This document shows, one piece after another, positions 50,626 through 63,460 of a stretch of 64,000 nt of DNA. The stretch spans positions 259,247-323,246 of the forward strand of contig NW_001799649.1 of the NCBI RefSeq assembly GCF_000165425.1, read 5' to 3'. The first letter of the stretch is position 1; every line of letters starts with the position of its first letter. The notes beneath the pieces are model-generated. The model ran no database searches, had not been told where the DNA came from, and saw only the letters and a program-made list of their open reading frames with translations. The translations under genes and the position numbers were made by a program. This DNA comes from Paramecium tetraurelia. Lineage: Eukaryota > Ciliophora > Oligohymenophorea > Peniculida > Parameciidae.

Positions 50626-52978
50626 TCATAACAGTTCTTCATATCTAAAAAAAGTTGATGGTTTCCTTGCTGTATTTGGCTTGCATAAAGATCTGTCACT
50701 ATGTTGTGAGACGGGTCTTTAGTTGTCTATAACCATAAGAGGAGTTGTTGGTTCGTGGTACTTAGACTCCATTAATTGAAATTATGTCATTTTCTATTAA
50801 ATTATAAGATTTTGTCTTTTTAATTGCTAAATATATTTTTATTTTTACTTGTAACAATTGATCATTTCTGTCCTTTAGTTTTTCAACATACTCAACTAAG
50901 TTTTATCTTTCCTAAGAGTATCTTAGTTTATCTAATTTTAATGCCTCAATTTTTTACTCTTCACATCTATTAGGTTTCATGGATTCATAATTAGTTATGT
51001 AATCCATGACTCCTTGCTCAATAAGAGGATGTTTAAGAGAATCTTCCATGATATCAGATATTTTTTTGGAAACATCAAGTGGCAATTTTAAATTAACTAG
51101 ATTTGTAGTGATTGCTCTATGGATGGTATTCAATAAATTTTAAAGTGATAACTTTTGCATCACTTGTTCAATAGTTTAAGATTTAGTAATTATCTTAGTT
51201 AGCTTACTTTAGGTAATTTCTCCATTGATAATTTATTCTAATTTTCTAGAATAATCAATATTTATTTAATCCATTTTATCCTTAAGTTAATTATTTTGAT
51301 AATCATCAATATCATTATTTAGGATATTCAACTAATCATTTAATGAATTAATTTCATCAAATAAAATTTAGTTATATTCTGCTCTTATATTGTTTTCTCC
51401 TCTTTACAATTTATTAACCATCTTCTCTAAACTCTCAATTTTTTAATTTAATTAAGTTATTTTTACTTGTTTTCTCTAACATTCCATTTTAGATTAGCCT
51501 AATTGTATTTTGAGATCATCAATTTATTTTAAATAATTAATCTCATTCTCTTTTTATTCAATAATATTCTCTGGTTAAGAAGCTTTCTTTGATGAAAAGA
51601 ATGATAAATCAATTTAAAGACAAGATTTATCTGTCATTAAACTCATTGATGGATGCTTTGATTTATTCCCTTTCTCTTAATTTATTTAAGAATCGTAATG
51701 TTTGATCAAATTATTTTCATTCGGGATGTCTAAAATTGACTTTCTTTTTAACTATTCTAACTCCTGATGAGCTAATTATAACTGTAATTTCAAATCTTTT
51801 ATCATCTATTGCATCATCTCTGAAGACATCTTCACATTCATTTTATAATGATTTTTTATAGATTTAGCTCTCGATGCAAATTTTAAAGTGCTTATGGTTT
51901 CATCCATAGATGTTACGTGTGATGAACATGTGACTATCTATAATGATATTTATAAAATATCTTACTAAAGAAGTTTTGTAGTTTCCACCCAAAGATTCCT
52001 ATAAAATTCTAGTTAATTTTGAATTTCTGTATGGAATATGGTCATTATTTGTAGTCAATGCATGAATAACATTCCCTAAACAAGAAAGCGATAAATTAAT
52101 CTTTTTCGCCTCTTCTAGTATTTCTCCTTATGCACCCGTTTTGCCTACCTTTTCTGAACCTGCTAAATCAACTAGATTTAGTTTTCCTTTCTTTTCAGTT
52201 TCATTCGGTAATCTTTATTTGATTTCCAACATGAAAATAGTATGGGATCTGGAACTATATTAATTAATTCTTGTAGCAGCTACTTTTCTTGTCTATTCTC
52301 CTAGTTCCACAATTCTAAGCAACTCATCTTGACTTTATAATGATAATTGAGTTAGTCCTTCGACATAAATACCCTTGGTTGCACTTTCCTTTATCTTTAA
52401 ATCTGGACGCTACAATGATAGTAAATCAAATAAGGTTTCCTTATAAATTTCTAGCATTGAACAAGTTAATACAAACTCACATTCTGGATCACTTTGATTT
52501 ATGTATGTGAATATCTCTTAACTAACATATTAATTATAATCTAATACATCGATCTTGGTATTATTCCTTGACCATTCGAATCTCTCAATTCCCCAAACAT
52601 CGTATATGTCTTTCCTGATCCAGTCTACCCATAAGCAAAGATAGTGCTGTTGTATCCATTTAGAACATCCTAAATTGCATCTCTTCCAACTGAATCATAA
52701 ACTGTTAATTGATTGGAAGTAGGAGGGAAGACTCTATCAAATGTATGGATCACATCTGGCTAAAGGAGGACTGTGTGTATATCTGGAAAGATGCAAAAGT
52801 CTTGAGAGGGATTGTTCTCTTCCATTTTGTTTAAAGGACGAAAGCGAGCAAACACTTTGATATTAGAAGTGTTTTCAGACAGCACGTTTCTAGGTGAATT
52901 AAGTCTTTTAGGCATTGGTGACTTGGCTCTTTTTTTTGCTGAACTATCTGAGTCGAATAAAGCAGGGATCTTCTTCAT
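50626..52978 (-). CDS. Kinesin motor protein, N-terminal motor and coiled-coil tail
   Basis: 758 residues, introns 26, 28 and 22 nt (exact codon multiple). The motor domain spans residues about 30-380: [13 protein letters not shown]-loop [14 protein letters not shown], switch [14 protein letters not shown], switch [16 protein letters not shown], then [20 protein letters not shown]. Layout and N-terminal motor suggest kinesin-1/KIF5-like plus-end motility. The tail is long coiled coil with no recognised cargo domain, ending in a short Ser/Pro segment. The 20-residue N-terminal extension is basic ([20 protein letters not shown]). The exact subfamily needs a tree. Confidence 0.88.
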
Positions 52979-53213
52979 TGTTAACTGTTAAATAAATTAT
53001 TTTAATGAATTTTGATAATATTAAGAAAAATGTACAACTGATAGTATATGTACAAATCGATTTACACAAGCCATTTAAGTTCATTTTTGAATCTCTTATT
53101 TATAACTCTAACTTCAAAGCACAAATATTTTAAACAAATTTCCAATGAACTGATCATTTTTATATTATAAAATATGATAAACAAGTTGAGTTTTTGATTA
53201 TTAAAAATAAAAT

Positions 53214-56200
53214 ATGTAATAACATGTGGATCCATCAACTTAAATTCTTAAGCTCATTACTATTCTAAACTAGAAAGGATAGGAAGTTGTAGATAAAAAA
53301 CCTGCCATTTTTAACGAGATAATCAAAATCACAAAATAGGTAATTGAAGGAAAATAAGATTCTTAACAAATTCAGAGACTTCAATAGGATGATTTCATTT
53401 TGTGGGCTCGCAATCAGTTATAAGATAATAAAGCTTAAAGTAATATGAGAATACTCATATTGTAGTTCGATAATATGCAATCAAGTTTTTGAGATACCTC
53501 ATTACAGATCAAAAGATTCTTGGAATATACCGACAAAAAGGAGTACATTATTTCATTGCTCGTTCATTACAAAGAGATTGTAAACAACCAACGAAGAACG
53601 ATAGCACAAGCAGATAATAGCAATAGCCATAATACATTTAGTAAGAAGTTCTATAAGCATTGAAATTCTCAAATAAATGGTTGGAAAAATTGGGTGGGTG
53701 CTAAAATCAAAATTTAACAACAACAAGCAAATTCCCAAAAATTTTAGGGAATGCTCTTGTAGCATTGGCAGAATCCTGTGAAGAATCGCTTAAAAGTTAT
53801 GCTATAATAACATTAAGAGCTTTTGCACTAAATGCACCAGAAATGTGTAGTTGGTGTGGAGGCATAAGAATATTGATTGAAAATGCAATGGAACCAAACC
53901 TATCTAGAATATCTGACTAAATTGTATGGACTCTATTGTATTTATTAAATGAGCCTTCCGCTCGAACCACAATAAGAATGTATTTAGATTTATCAAAATG
54001 GTTTTCAATTTTTACTGAAATAGATCCCCCCATTGATCAAGCAAAAAATGATAAAAATAGAACTACAAACAATAATTTTGAAGCAAATTTGCAATTGGCA
54101 AAAAAAGCAATAATAACAGTGCTCAAATCATGGCAAGGTCTAATTTATTTAGGAGATGAAAGACAAGCTCTAAAGTCATTAATATAAGTATTAAGACAAC
54201 CAATCAAACCAGCAATCAGAAATTCTATTTATGATATTTTGAAATCATTATTATAATTAGGAAATAAAGAGAACGTTGGAGTTAGTGTAGTCAACAGATA
54301 ACAATAATAAGATGGATTTATTGGAGAGTATAAAATCAATAATTTACTCAATAATTATTTAGTTATGTTAGTATAGGTTCTATTGGATTGTGATTTATTC
54401 AAAATTTTGGTTGAATTAAGTGGATTACCAGATTAAGATGTATCAGGTCCAGCATAAAGATTTTTAAAAGAATTATCCTCTTTGATGTTTAATTTAATTC
54501 CAGATTGCCACAAATATACGGATTTTTTAATTGCTGCTGCTAATTAAAATGATCCCTTTTTATAAGATTTAAAATCATGGTCATCTGAAATTGTTAATAC
54601 TATGGGTAATTATGCTTTTGATAATACAAACAAGAAAGGAAGGAATTAGATTTCAAAATTCTTGTATTAATGTGAAAGCTTATATTTGACTACACAATTA
54701 GGATTACCAACACATAAGATTAATAATGAAACGGTTGGAATCATTCGTGGGTAAATTGAATAAGAGGCTGATTAAAATAAATTTGAAACTTTATTAAGTA
54801 AGTCTTATGTCTTAGAGAAAAAAGAAGACAACTCAAAGTGGAATTGGAATTATATATTGGACTTATTGGAAAATTACTTATATGATGAAAGTAGATATTA
54901 AGAAACAATTAAGAATAGGTTTTTAAAAAATCTTCTAACCTACTACTTTCCATCAAATATGCAATTTTGTAAAATGGATTGGAAACCAGATTTTATCCAA
55001 GCCAAGTGCGGTTATTTATTATTAAAATTGTTGCTTAGAGATAAAGTTGGAAGAGAAATTATTTCATCAACTACAGGAGGATATTTGGGAATAGCTAAAA
55101 GCTACATATAAGATTTAATTAGTTTATTGAAAGCTGACAACTCAATAATCGTAGGTTTGAAGTCCTCTGTTGATTAAAATGCTTAAAGACACGCAGCCTA
55201 ATACTTATTGAATCCTGAATAATATTCACAGAAGATGATTCGAGAATACATCTCTTGGATTGGTCTCTTTTCCTGTTCAAAAAGTGGATAAACTATTCTG
55301 GAAAATACTGGGATATTTGCAATATTAAAAGACTATATTTTAGAAAGCGGAATTAGAGATCATGTTCTCATACATGTATTTATTGAATTTAATAGTTTAG
55401 TTAATTCACTCATTCGATTATGGAAAGCAATCTTAGGCCAGGGTCTTTTTTAGTAATTGCTTAGAAGATGGATCGAACACTCTTATCAAAGCATGTCTTG
55501 ATTTCATTAGATTACTATACAGAAGCGAATTACATGATTTTAATATTTGGGCTATTGATTTGTTGATAAATTGCTTAAAAAAAACCGATGATATAGGTCT
55601 AAAAGCCTTATCAGTGATTGAAGAAGTGACTTAAGATATAGAAAATGCAAACAGATTTTTAGAAAAAGTAGACATTCATCGATTATTACAATTGTGTTAG
55701 AAATGTGAAAGTCAACTGATAATTATGCTTTTATCTCATAAAAAAGGATTTGAAAAAATATATAAAGATTTAAATGAATATTTGTTAAACGAAATAGAAA
55801 GGTGGAAATAAAGTGAATGTGAAAATTATATTGAGAAGGTTGAAAAAGTGATGTGTGATGCCTTAGAATTTGTATCATCTGAAGAATAGCAATATCTATT
55901 CAAATTTCCTTTATTATAAAATAATAATGAAAATCCAAACGCATCTATTGGTTTTGTTTATAAGATGCCCTGGAGTATGCTTTTGAACTGTGAGCTTGGT
56001 AGTGAAGGAAACGGTATTTTATATCATTTAAGTAGATCTCGTTTACTTGAATGTAACAATTGATTATCCTGGAACTACAAATTTATTTATATTGGTTGGA
56101 AAGAGTGATCGATTTATTTAATTTCATAGTAACAATCCTTTTGTTCTTAAACTTCAAATAAACGTTGGCAAGATATTTGTAGACTAATCATTTAAAGAAG

Positions 56201-57189
56201 TTACAGAACCATATTTAATAAGATGCGATGCAAATGATAAAAGAAATAAATCATACGTAAAAGATAATTAATTGATAATCGAAAAGAATGGAATTTTGTT
56301 CGTATTTGATTGTATTTTATTTAATAATTACTTAGAATTTGACTCAAATTTGAGATTGAATCATATAAAAGTGTATGTTAGATTAGGAGAAACAAAAAAT
56401 AATACTATTAAGATGCCTGCACATATATTTGGGGAGCTAGCATTTACAGAGGCAGGTTTCAATTTGTTAAGGAATTATATTGACTATTTTGTTTAATCAA
56501 TTAGAAGTACTGATGTGGCATTCCAATAAAAACGATCAGCCCTTTGGGCTATTGGACATATTGGATAAAGCAAATATGGAATTAGATTGATTAGAGAATT
56601 AGGGCTAATTTAAGACCTTGTCAAAATGGCAGAATAATACCCAGTATTATCTCTTCGAGGCACTTGTCTTTATACCCTCAATTTAATTTGCACAACTAGT
56701 ATGGGAAGAAAGGAATTAGAAAAGTTTCAATGGATCTCCCATCTAAATTGCAATTCAGGTTGGTTATGTATTCCAAAAAATATCTATCAATTCTTCTATA
56801 TAAGGGTATCATTGTAGGAAAGTCATAGATGCTATTGGGCTTTGTAAGAAGACATTTGGGATAAATATTCCAAATTCTAATCCTATTTCAAGATGAATTA
56901 AACTCAAAAGAAAATTATTGATACAATCTCTTTGATGAGCAATTCAATCACTTATAAAGAAGCTGATAAAGAGTTAAGCAGTTTGAAAAATTCAAAACCT
57001 GAGTGCTTCTAAGATGTTGATCTATTCCATTTAATATTGATGATGATAACATTTTATTAATTCTCAGCTTAGGCTAAGAATAGAATTTTTAGTAATTTTG
57101 ACAAGATTTTCACGTATTAAACGATCAACATCATAATTGAGCATCCAATCTATTAATAATTATCATGTCAAGAACCAATAATTATATGA
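53214..57189 (+). CDS. RICTOR: Rictor, TORC2 scaffold subunit
   Basis: 1,302 residues, introns 23, 25 and 19 nt. Start ATG 53214 is followed by two Gln codons (MQQHVDPSTQILKLI). Rictor features in order: helical N-terminus with QKGVHYFIARSLQRD and MCSWCGGIRILIENAMEPNL; the middle block YISWIGLFSCSKSGQTIL; HSFDYGKQSQARVFFSNCLED; and late RSALWAIGHIGQSKYGIRLI with LSLRGTCLYTLNLICTTSMG, the strongest family signature. TORC2 with Rictor controls AGC kinases, membrane and cytoskeleton; that is family knowledge. It is shorter than animal Rictor, lacking most of the C-terminal tail. The 25-nt intron near 55364 is essential: without it a false stop appears at about 55500. TGA at 57187-57189. Confidence 0.85.
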
Positions 57190-57224
57190 ATATTATAATA
57201 TGATGATTATTATTAACTAATATT

Positions 57225-58226
57225 TCAAATGTCTCTATACCCACATCTTTATTCTGAATTATAATATATTTAAGTCAAAGAAGCAGGATCATTTTTTAAA
57301 TTAAAATAATCTAAGTAGTTTTCTTGAACCCTCTACTTTGACATCCACTATTTATCAATGTCCCAAATAAAAAATAAATATTCATAAAAGCATTACTCAG
57401 TTTAATTGTAGTAATAATAATTGTGAAATGTGATTTTAGCCGGAAATTTTTAGCCATTGTAATTACACGCTTGCAATTAATTAATGGACTGGTTGAAAGT
57501 ATTTAAAGTAAAAAAATTACTTAAATATTATTCACCACAATTATCCTCTGAAAAATATAAAGGAATGGGTATATTCCCTGTTTCCATAGCGTGATGGATT
57601 AACATTTCAGAATTAATTCCCATTAGGTTTAAATATAATTCATTCATAAATCGATATTAAGTCATAACCTAATCTCCAACAACTTTAGATATGTAACCAG
57701 TACATGGTTTATCGATTGTATTCTCAAAATTAAACAAATCGTGTTCCTTAATCATCAAATATTATGATGAATCTAATTTTTTATAATGCAGTTTTTCTAA
57801 AGATTCTTTTAACTGTTCATTTCCTCTACCTAAAATTTGAATAACATTTTCAACAGGTGAAAAGCATCTCTAAATCGGGTCAAATGTCACTGTAATCATA
57901 CTACCATTCTTATCGATTCGATTGATCTTATAATTATAGCAATAAAAATCATTATTTAGTTATCCAATCTGATATTGATTATCAGCATTTCTTGGGATTT
58001 GTACATTTGATTTCAATCTAAAAATGTTATCCAGTTTTAAAGATTTGTACAATCTTACTTCTAAAAAGTTTACTAATTTCAATATATTTTATTCCTTCTA
58101 TTAGGTATATTTTTCCTAGAACTTATCCTCCTTTGTGTATTAATTTTTTTGTTTTTTTTTGTAAATGCTTTTCTTTGTTAATATCTAGTAATCTTGATCT
58201 ATCGATTTTTTTGCCTAAGTAATCAT
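57225..58226 (-). CDS. Unrecognised protein with basic N-terminus, possible PAS-like core
   Basis: 333-residue single exon, ATG 58226 to TGA 57225-57227. The first 60 residues are very basic and Gln-rich (SIYKKKQKNQYTKEDKFQEK), followed by a helical Leu pattern. The remainder is Tyr/Phe/Asn-rich and mixed alpha/beta (YNYKINRIDKNGSMITVTFD; YRFMNELYLNLMGINSEMLI), faintly like a PAS fold. If so it might be a DNA-binding regulator, but that is a guess. Convergent with Rictor, 35 bp between stops. Confidence 0.6.
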
Positions 58227-58471
58227 TAAAACAATTTAATAAAGATAATTAATCCAATATTTTAATACGGATAAACTTAAAAATACATAATATTCAATTT
58301 TAACATTTACTTTTGATTTGAACGCGCTTCATTAACTTAAAGCATTGAATTCCAGCTTTCAATTTATCAAAAGATGATTGACCAAAAGAACAGAATTACT
58401 AAGCATTATAGTGAAACAAATTTAAATTAATTTGGAAAAGTTTAGATAGTATTAATTATTAATTTTTATAC

Positions 58472-59492
58472 ATGTAAGGTTTAACTAATATAGGCAATAC
58501 ATGCTATATGAATTCAGTCCTTCAAATGCTGTATAAATTAGAACAACTAATGCTGGACATTGATGAAATATACACCAATTCAAAAGAGAATAGTTTTCTT
58601 ATTACTTATTACTTCATGGAAACATTTTATTTGATGAATAATCACGAAATGAAGCCTGAATGGCTAAATCAATTTAGATAAGTAATTTGGTAAATAACCC
58701 CTCTATTAATAAGCTCACAGTATCCATAATTTAAGCTTAACGAATAGTAAGATGCATAAGAATTTTTACTAGCTCTTTTGGACATGTTACATGAAGAATT
58801 AAGGAATCCCTTGTCCGGAAAAATACCTATATTTGAATTTCAATAAGATGGTGAAGTAGTATTAACGTCGCTCATTAGTTATATTGAATTTGAAAAGTCC
58901 CCAATTACTAAACATTTTGGAAATATCATTCGAACTCAAATCATTTGCCAATCTTGTAATTGTATTTAATATCTTCATATATTAAGATAGCAACAATAAA
59001 CTAGAAATAGCTTTCTCGCTTCTCATTAACGTAGAAAGTAGTAAAAATACAGTTTTAGAAATGCTTTAACAATCATTCAATAAAGAAGCAGTTAAAATGA
59101 AATGCCCTAAATGTGAATTGGAAAGAAGGTTTGATAAATAAACTACTGTCCTAAAATATTCTGAATAGCTTCTTATTTGTTTAAATAGATACAGAATACC
59201 TGGAGGATTAATTGATAGATGGTGGAATGGAAATGAAATATAAAAAAGCACTAAATCAATTACTTTAACTAATAAATTAATAATGGGTAAATGTGAGAAG
59301 ATTTTGATTGGAATAGTTGATCACAGTGGTAGTAAAGATAAAGGACACTATCGCTATTTTCATTTAAGTGGTAATGATTGGGTCTGCTTTAATGATGCAA
59401 AAATTAATTTGCTTTGTGAACAATCAATTCAGAAATTGATTCACTAAAATGAAACTTCTTATATTTTGCTTTATTCTAAATTATCATCATGA
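58472..59492 (+). CDS. Ubiquitin-specific protease (USP/UCH family)
   Basis: 331 residues with one 25-nt intron (gtatttaatatcttcatatattaag). The Cys box sits at the very N-terminus (GLTNIGNTCYMNSVLQML, nucleophile Cys). The His box is near the C-terminus (DKGHYRYFHLSGNDWVCFND, general-base His plus Asn/Asp). A zinc-ribbon-like Cys set (CQSC and CPKC) lies between, as in many USPs. USPs remove ubiquitin from substrates. This is a minimal catalytic domain with no accessory domains. Catalytic residues are intact. Start ATG 58472, TGA 59490-59492. Confidence 0.88.
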
Positions 59493-59527
59493 TTAGATTT
59501 TCATATTATATCTTTTATAATAGCTAT

Positions 59528-61049
59528 TCAACAACTCAAATTTTCTATTTTCTATTTCACATAATCAATCTAATCCTAATTGAACTATGGATTGAAATTT
59601 AAATGTTTCAATTATGCTTATAAATTTTCAATTAATTTCTCCCTTAAATTCAGTAATTTATAAAACATTTCTAAAATTTACAGTTTGAAATATTCTAAAA
59701 TTTTATTCTGAAACTCTACTGCATTCATATTCTTAAGGATATTCACTCCTTGCTCTTTTAATTCATCATCTCTGAGAAGCAAAAATTATAAAGAAAACTA
59801 ATAGAACTCTTAAACTAATGGGTATCTGCAATTAATGATTTTTCAAATACAGATTATTTCATTAATGCTTTAAGCTCCTCTACTTTTTTTAATTTAACAT
59901 CTATAAATAATAAGTAACCTAAACTAAATTAAAAAAGATAATGTTAAGTTAATTTATGATTATTCAATAGTTGGTATTAATTATTTGCAATAACCAGAGC
60001 ATCCACATAATTTTCTTATTAAATCAATTATAAAATGCTATGATGATTTACCTCAATAATCTTTTCAATATGGAAATTTATTTTTGATAAGTACTTTAAT
60101 TGTATTTCAGAGTTATCCGTATCTAAATTATACTTTATTCTAAATTAATAATAGTCAAGAAAAACATCTTTTGTTTCTAGGCTATCTTACATTTTAGACA
60201 TTTCCTATTCTATTCTTGATTAAATTGATTCTAAAACCTCATCCGATTATCCCAAATAAAATTAAATATCAAAATTCTAGATTTCAATTTAAATTGCTTG
60301 GTATTTTAGAGGTGTAAATTCAATTCCCTTTTTGTATAATTTTTCAGCTTAGTAAAAATCATTCATCAGTATTGCTAATTTAATTTATTGGATATATGAT
60401 TTAGAAAACAACCTCCTTAATTAATTGATGTAAAAATCTTGATAACTCTTGTTATCTACACTTAGGTTTTTCTCCTGCTTATTTTCTAATTCAATAAATT
60501 TAAGAGTTGATTCAATTATCTCTCCAGCTTGTTCGAATTTAGAAATAGATTATGTGTATAATCCTTTATTATATTATATTTAACCAGCAACTACTAAAGT
60601 CTCAATGTATTAATGAAGATGGACATTTTCCATGTTCTCAAAAAATTCTATCAGATCAAATTTTTGGTTATTTTTCATATTTCTATAAAAATTGCAATGA
60701 TTTTCAATAATATTTTTCCAATGAGACAATGATTTTTCTGCCAATTCTAATTCTTAATTGTGATAATTAATCCTAAATTGAATTCCTGTCAATTCTGCTA
60801 AAAATAACTGTTTCATTAACTCACCTTAATATGTATTCTCATAATCACCAGATATAGCATAAGAAAGATATTGTTAGCATTTATCAAATTTACTATTGTA
60901 ATAAGTGTAAAATGCTAATTAAACAAGATTTTTTCTAAATAAATAGTATGGCTATCTAATAAAATAATTAAATAATACTTCTAATGTTCTAAGAATGATT
61001 ATAAATATTACACTAAATTATTTTCAATAGCTTCTATTTATATAGACAT
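59528..61049 (-). CDS. TPR-like helical protein
   Basis: 489 residues with introns 23 and 29 nt. The likely start is ATG 61049 (MSIQIEAIENNLVQYLQSFL), although the frame stays open upstream and a longer N-terminus is possible. Regular paired helices with TPR spacing run through it: LAFYTYYNSKFDKCQQYLSY, IQYNKGLYTQSISKFEQAGE, LAILMNDFYQAEKLYKKGIE. It ends in a helix with DELKEQGVNILKNMNAVEFQ. Divergent from any named family I can recall; probably a protein-interaction scaffold. Convergent with the USP gene (35 bp). Confidence 0.68.
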
Positions 61050-61250
61050 TGTTTCTTTCTCTATTTAGTTTATTGAATTCAGTTGCTATTCATTTAGTTC
61101 AATTAATTTATTAATATTCTACCTGACATCTTAATTACTCAAGCTGAAGTTATATTACAATTTTTGTATTCTTTGGAATGGAATAGAAAATTAATTAAAT
61201 CTAAAAATAGTATTTTTCATATTTATATTATAATTAAGATAAATTAACAA

Positions 61251-62624
61251 ATGTTTCTTGTATTTGCAGCAGCATTTTAATTGTCATCAAGAATCACTTA
61301 AGATTTTAAGATGTCAATATTACATTCATACAAATTAATCCTTGGTTTTTGAATGGTCAAAACCATAATGAAGCTTTTGTAGATTGGGAAGGAATTCCAG
61401 TGCAATAATTTCACACATTTAATGAGAGTAATAAAAATTTACATTAATTATAGATCAATTTCCAATTAACATAACACTAAGAATTTCAACATAATCTTAA
61501 TTTTATCCTTTATTTAGGAAAGTCTTCAGCTTCGATTTCCAGAAGTAGATGAAATTACCTATACTTTACGACCAAAGTAATCTTATTCATTAGCAATTGA
61601 ATATATTTGCACTCAACAAAATCAGGGAATCTAATAAATTGATTTATTTTTTTTATGGAATTAGGCATTATAAACATTGCTAAAACCCTCATACAGCCGT
61701 AATTGATTTTAAGAATATGTTAGCAGTTATATTAATATACTTTACAACAACTTGTAGTTCTCTGTTGTGTATTAGAAACGTATTTATACAATTTGAACTT
61801 ACTCCTACTAAGTAATTATTGACATTTATACTGGTTCCTGCTATTGGATTATTTTTTGTTTATTCAAAAATAATATCATAAATTTTAGCATTTGTAATGC
61901 TATGTGATTTCATTCATTTTGCATCAAAATCATTAATTGTTGGTTTGATAACTTCCTTTCTAATTTTATACTTTCAACACTATATGTTTGAATCTGCTTA
62001 ATTCCAATCAGTTTTCCTAGAAGCTTTGGTTCATCAAATACTTCCTTGTATTATAACAATCGTTTTGCTTATATAAGTCAATCGAGTAACTATAAAATTA
62101 AATGTAGTGTATAATTCTAGCCAATTAATTCTAGCTATTTTTATTTTTTTGCATTATTTGGCTAACAGAAATTTATTCTTTGGTTCATTGAACACAAGTT
62201 GATAAATATATGCTTATATAGAATTTTTAAGATATGCCTGCTTTCATTCAAACAAAGTTTTCAATTTTAATTGCAAACAACGATACTATATGGTAATAAA
62301 AGTAATATTTTGAGATTAAGTATAAACATTGATATCCATTTGTATTAAATAATTGGTTTATCTTTAATACAGTCATTCATCTTTAGACATGGACTACTCA
62401 ATAAAGAACAAATTATAAATATTATCGTTAATGCCATAACCTAATTTACTGGACTGATATTATTTGATCTACTCTATCGATACAAACACAATCCACCATT
62501 TTTACCGCTTATTACTGGCTTTATTCTGCTAGGAATGGTGTTAAATTATTTAAGAACAGGTTCAGGATTGAGAAATCCTTATCTTGAATTTGAGACAATG
62601 GAAGAAAAGATTAGAGTCATTTGA
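61251..62624 (+). CDS. Multi-pass membrane protein with N-terminal signal-like segment
   Basis: 430 residues after introns of 20, 26 and about 35 nt. The start MFLVFAAAFQL looks like a signal peptide. A luminal domain of about 130 residues follows with an N-glycosylation-like DVNITF. From about 61710 there are seven or so hydrophobic segments (LAVILIYFTTTCSSLLCI, LLTFILVPAIGLFFVY, ILPCIITIVLLIQV, LITGFILLGMVLNYL), ending with an acidic tail (EFETMEEKIRVI). The signal plus ectodomain plus about seven TM layout resembles GOST/TMEM87-type proteins, but no diagnostic motif was seen, so the family is open. The third intron is ambiguous (35 or 17 nt); frames agree either way. Confidence 0.6.
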
Positions 62625-63460
62625 TGTTTTTAATGCCATATAGTTCTAATAAGCTTAAATTTGATAAGAACATATTATTTAAATTTTGATTGCTGCAAAT
62701 TGATTGTCTTATTTTACCACATTTTCACTCAAAATTTAAATTACAAAGACAAAAGCCTTTTCCCAATATATTTAAAAATTTGAATAACTTTCCCTCCGAT
62801 TTTAACCTATGCATATTTTGTTTTGAGATTTAGAATTTAAAAATATAAATTAATAAAAATTGTCTAATGGCCTTTTTTTCCAAAAATATCTATTTTACTT
62901 TAATCTCGTAATAATAATAATAGTTTTTGATTACTTTTAACTAATCTTTAGCAAATAAATAGCCTTTTGGCTTATATGAAAATTAGATTGATTTATTAAA
63001 TAATAGGATTTGAATTTCATTCAGAGGTTGATAAACAAACATTAAATTTCATACTTTAGGATTTTTTTGCGTTGTGTTAATTCAAGATTTTTTCTTTTAA
63101 TATAAAAGAAGAAAAAATTGATGTGTTTGAGTCAAATAAGTCTCAACAAATAACTAGCTGTGCGTGAAATTAAGGAAGAGAAATCACAAAAGGCTTGCAC
63201 TTCTAATGATAATTTTACTGAACTTCTTAGTTTTAACTATCTTTTGTGCCTTATTAAATTATCAAACGAATGAATAATGAATAAGTCTTTTATAATATCA
63301 GGCTAAGAACTAACTTTGATGTAATTGGCGATGAAATCACAAAAACTCAATAATAAGTAAGTGTTAATTAGGTTATCTGGAAAACGCAATAAAAACAAAA
63401 GTAATTATGCAACAAGAAAAAAGCAATCTTAATCATCATAATGATAAATAATAAAATTAA
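62625..63460. other. Intergenic or unresolved 5' region
   Basis: AT-rich. A plus-strand ORF begins at ATG 63121 (MCLSQISLNKQLAVREIKEE) and a Lys/Asn-rich open stretch lies at about 63340-63440. These may be 5' exons of the gene running to the window edge, but I could not find introns that join them consistently. Confidence 0.35.

Noticed and set aside
55360-55395. Apparent frameshift in Rictor
   Set aside because: A 25-nt intron (gtatttattgaatttaatagtttag) joins the two conserved halves exactly, and total coding length is then a multiple of three.
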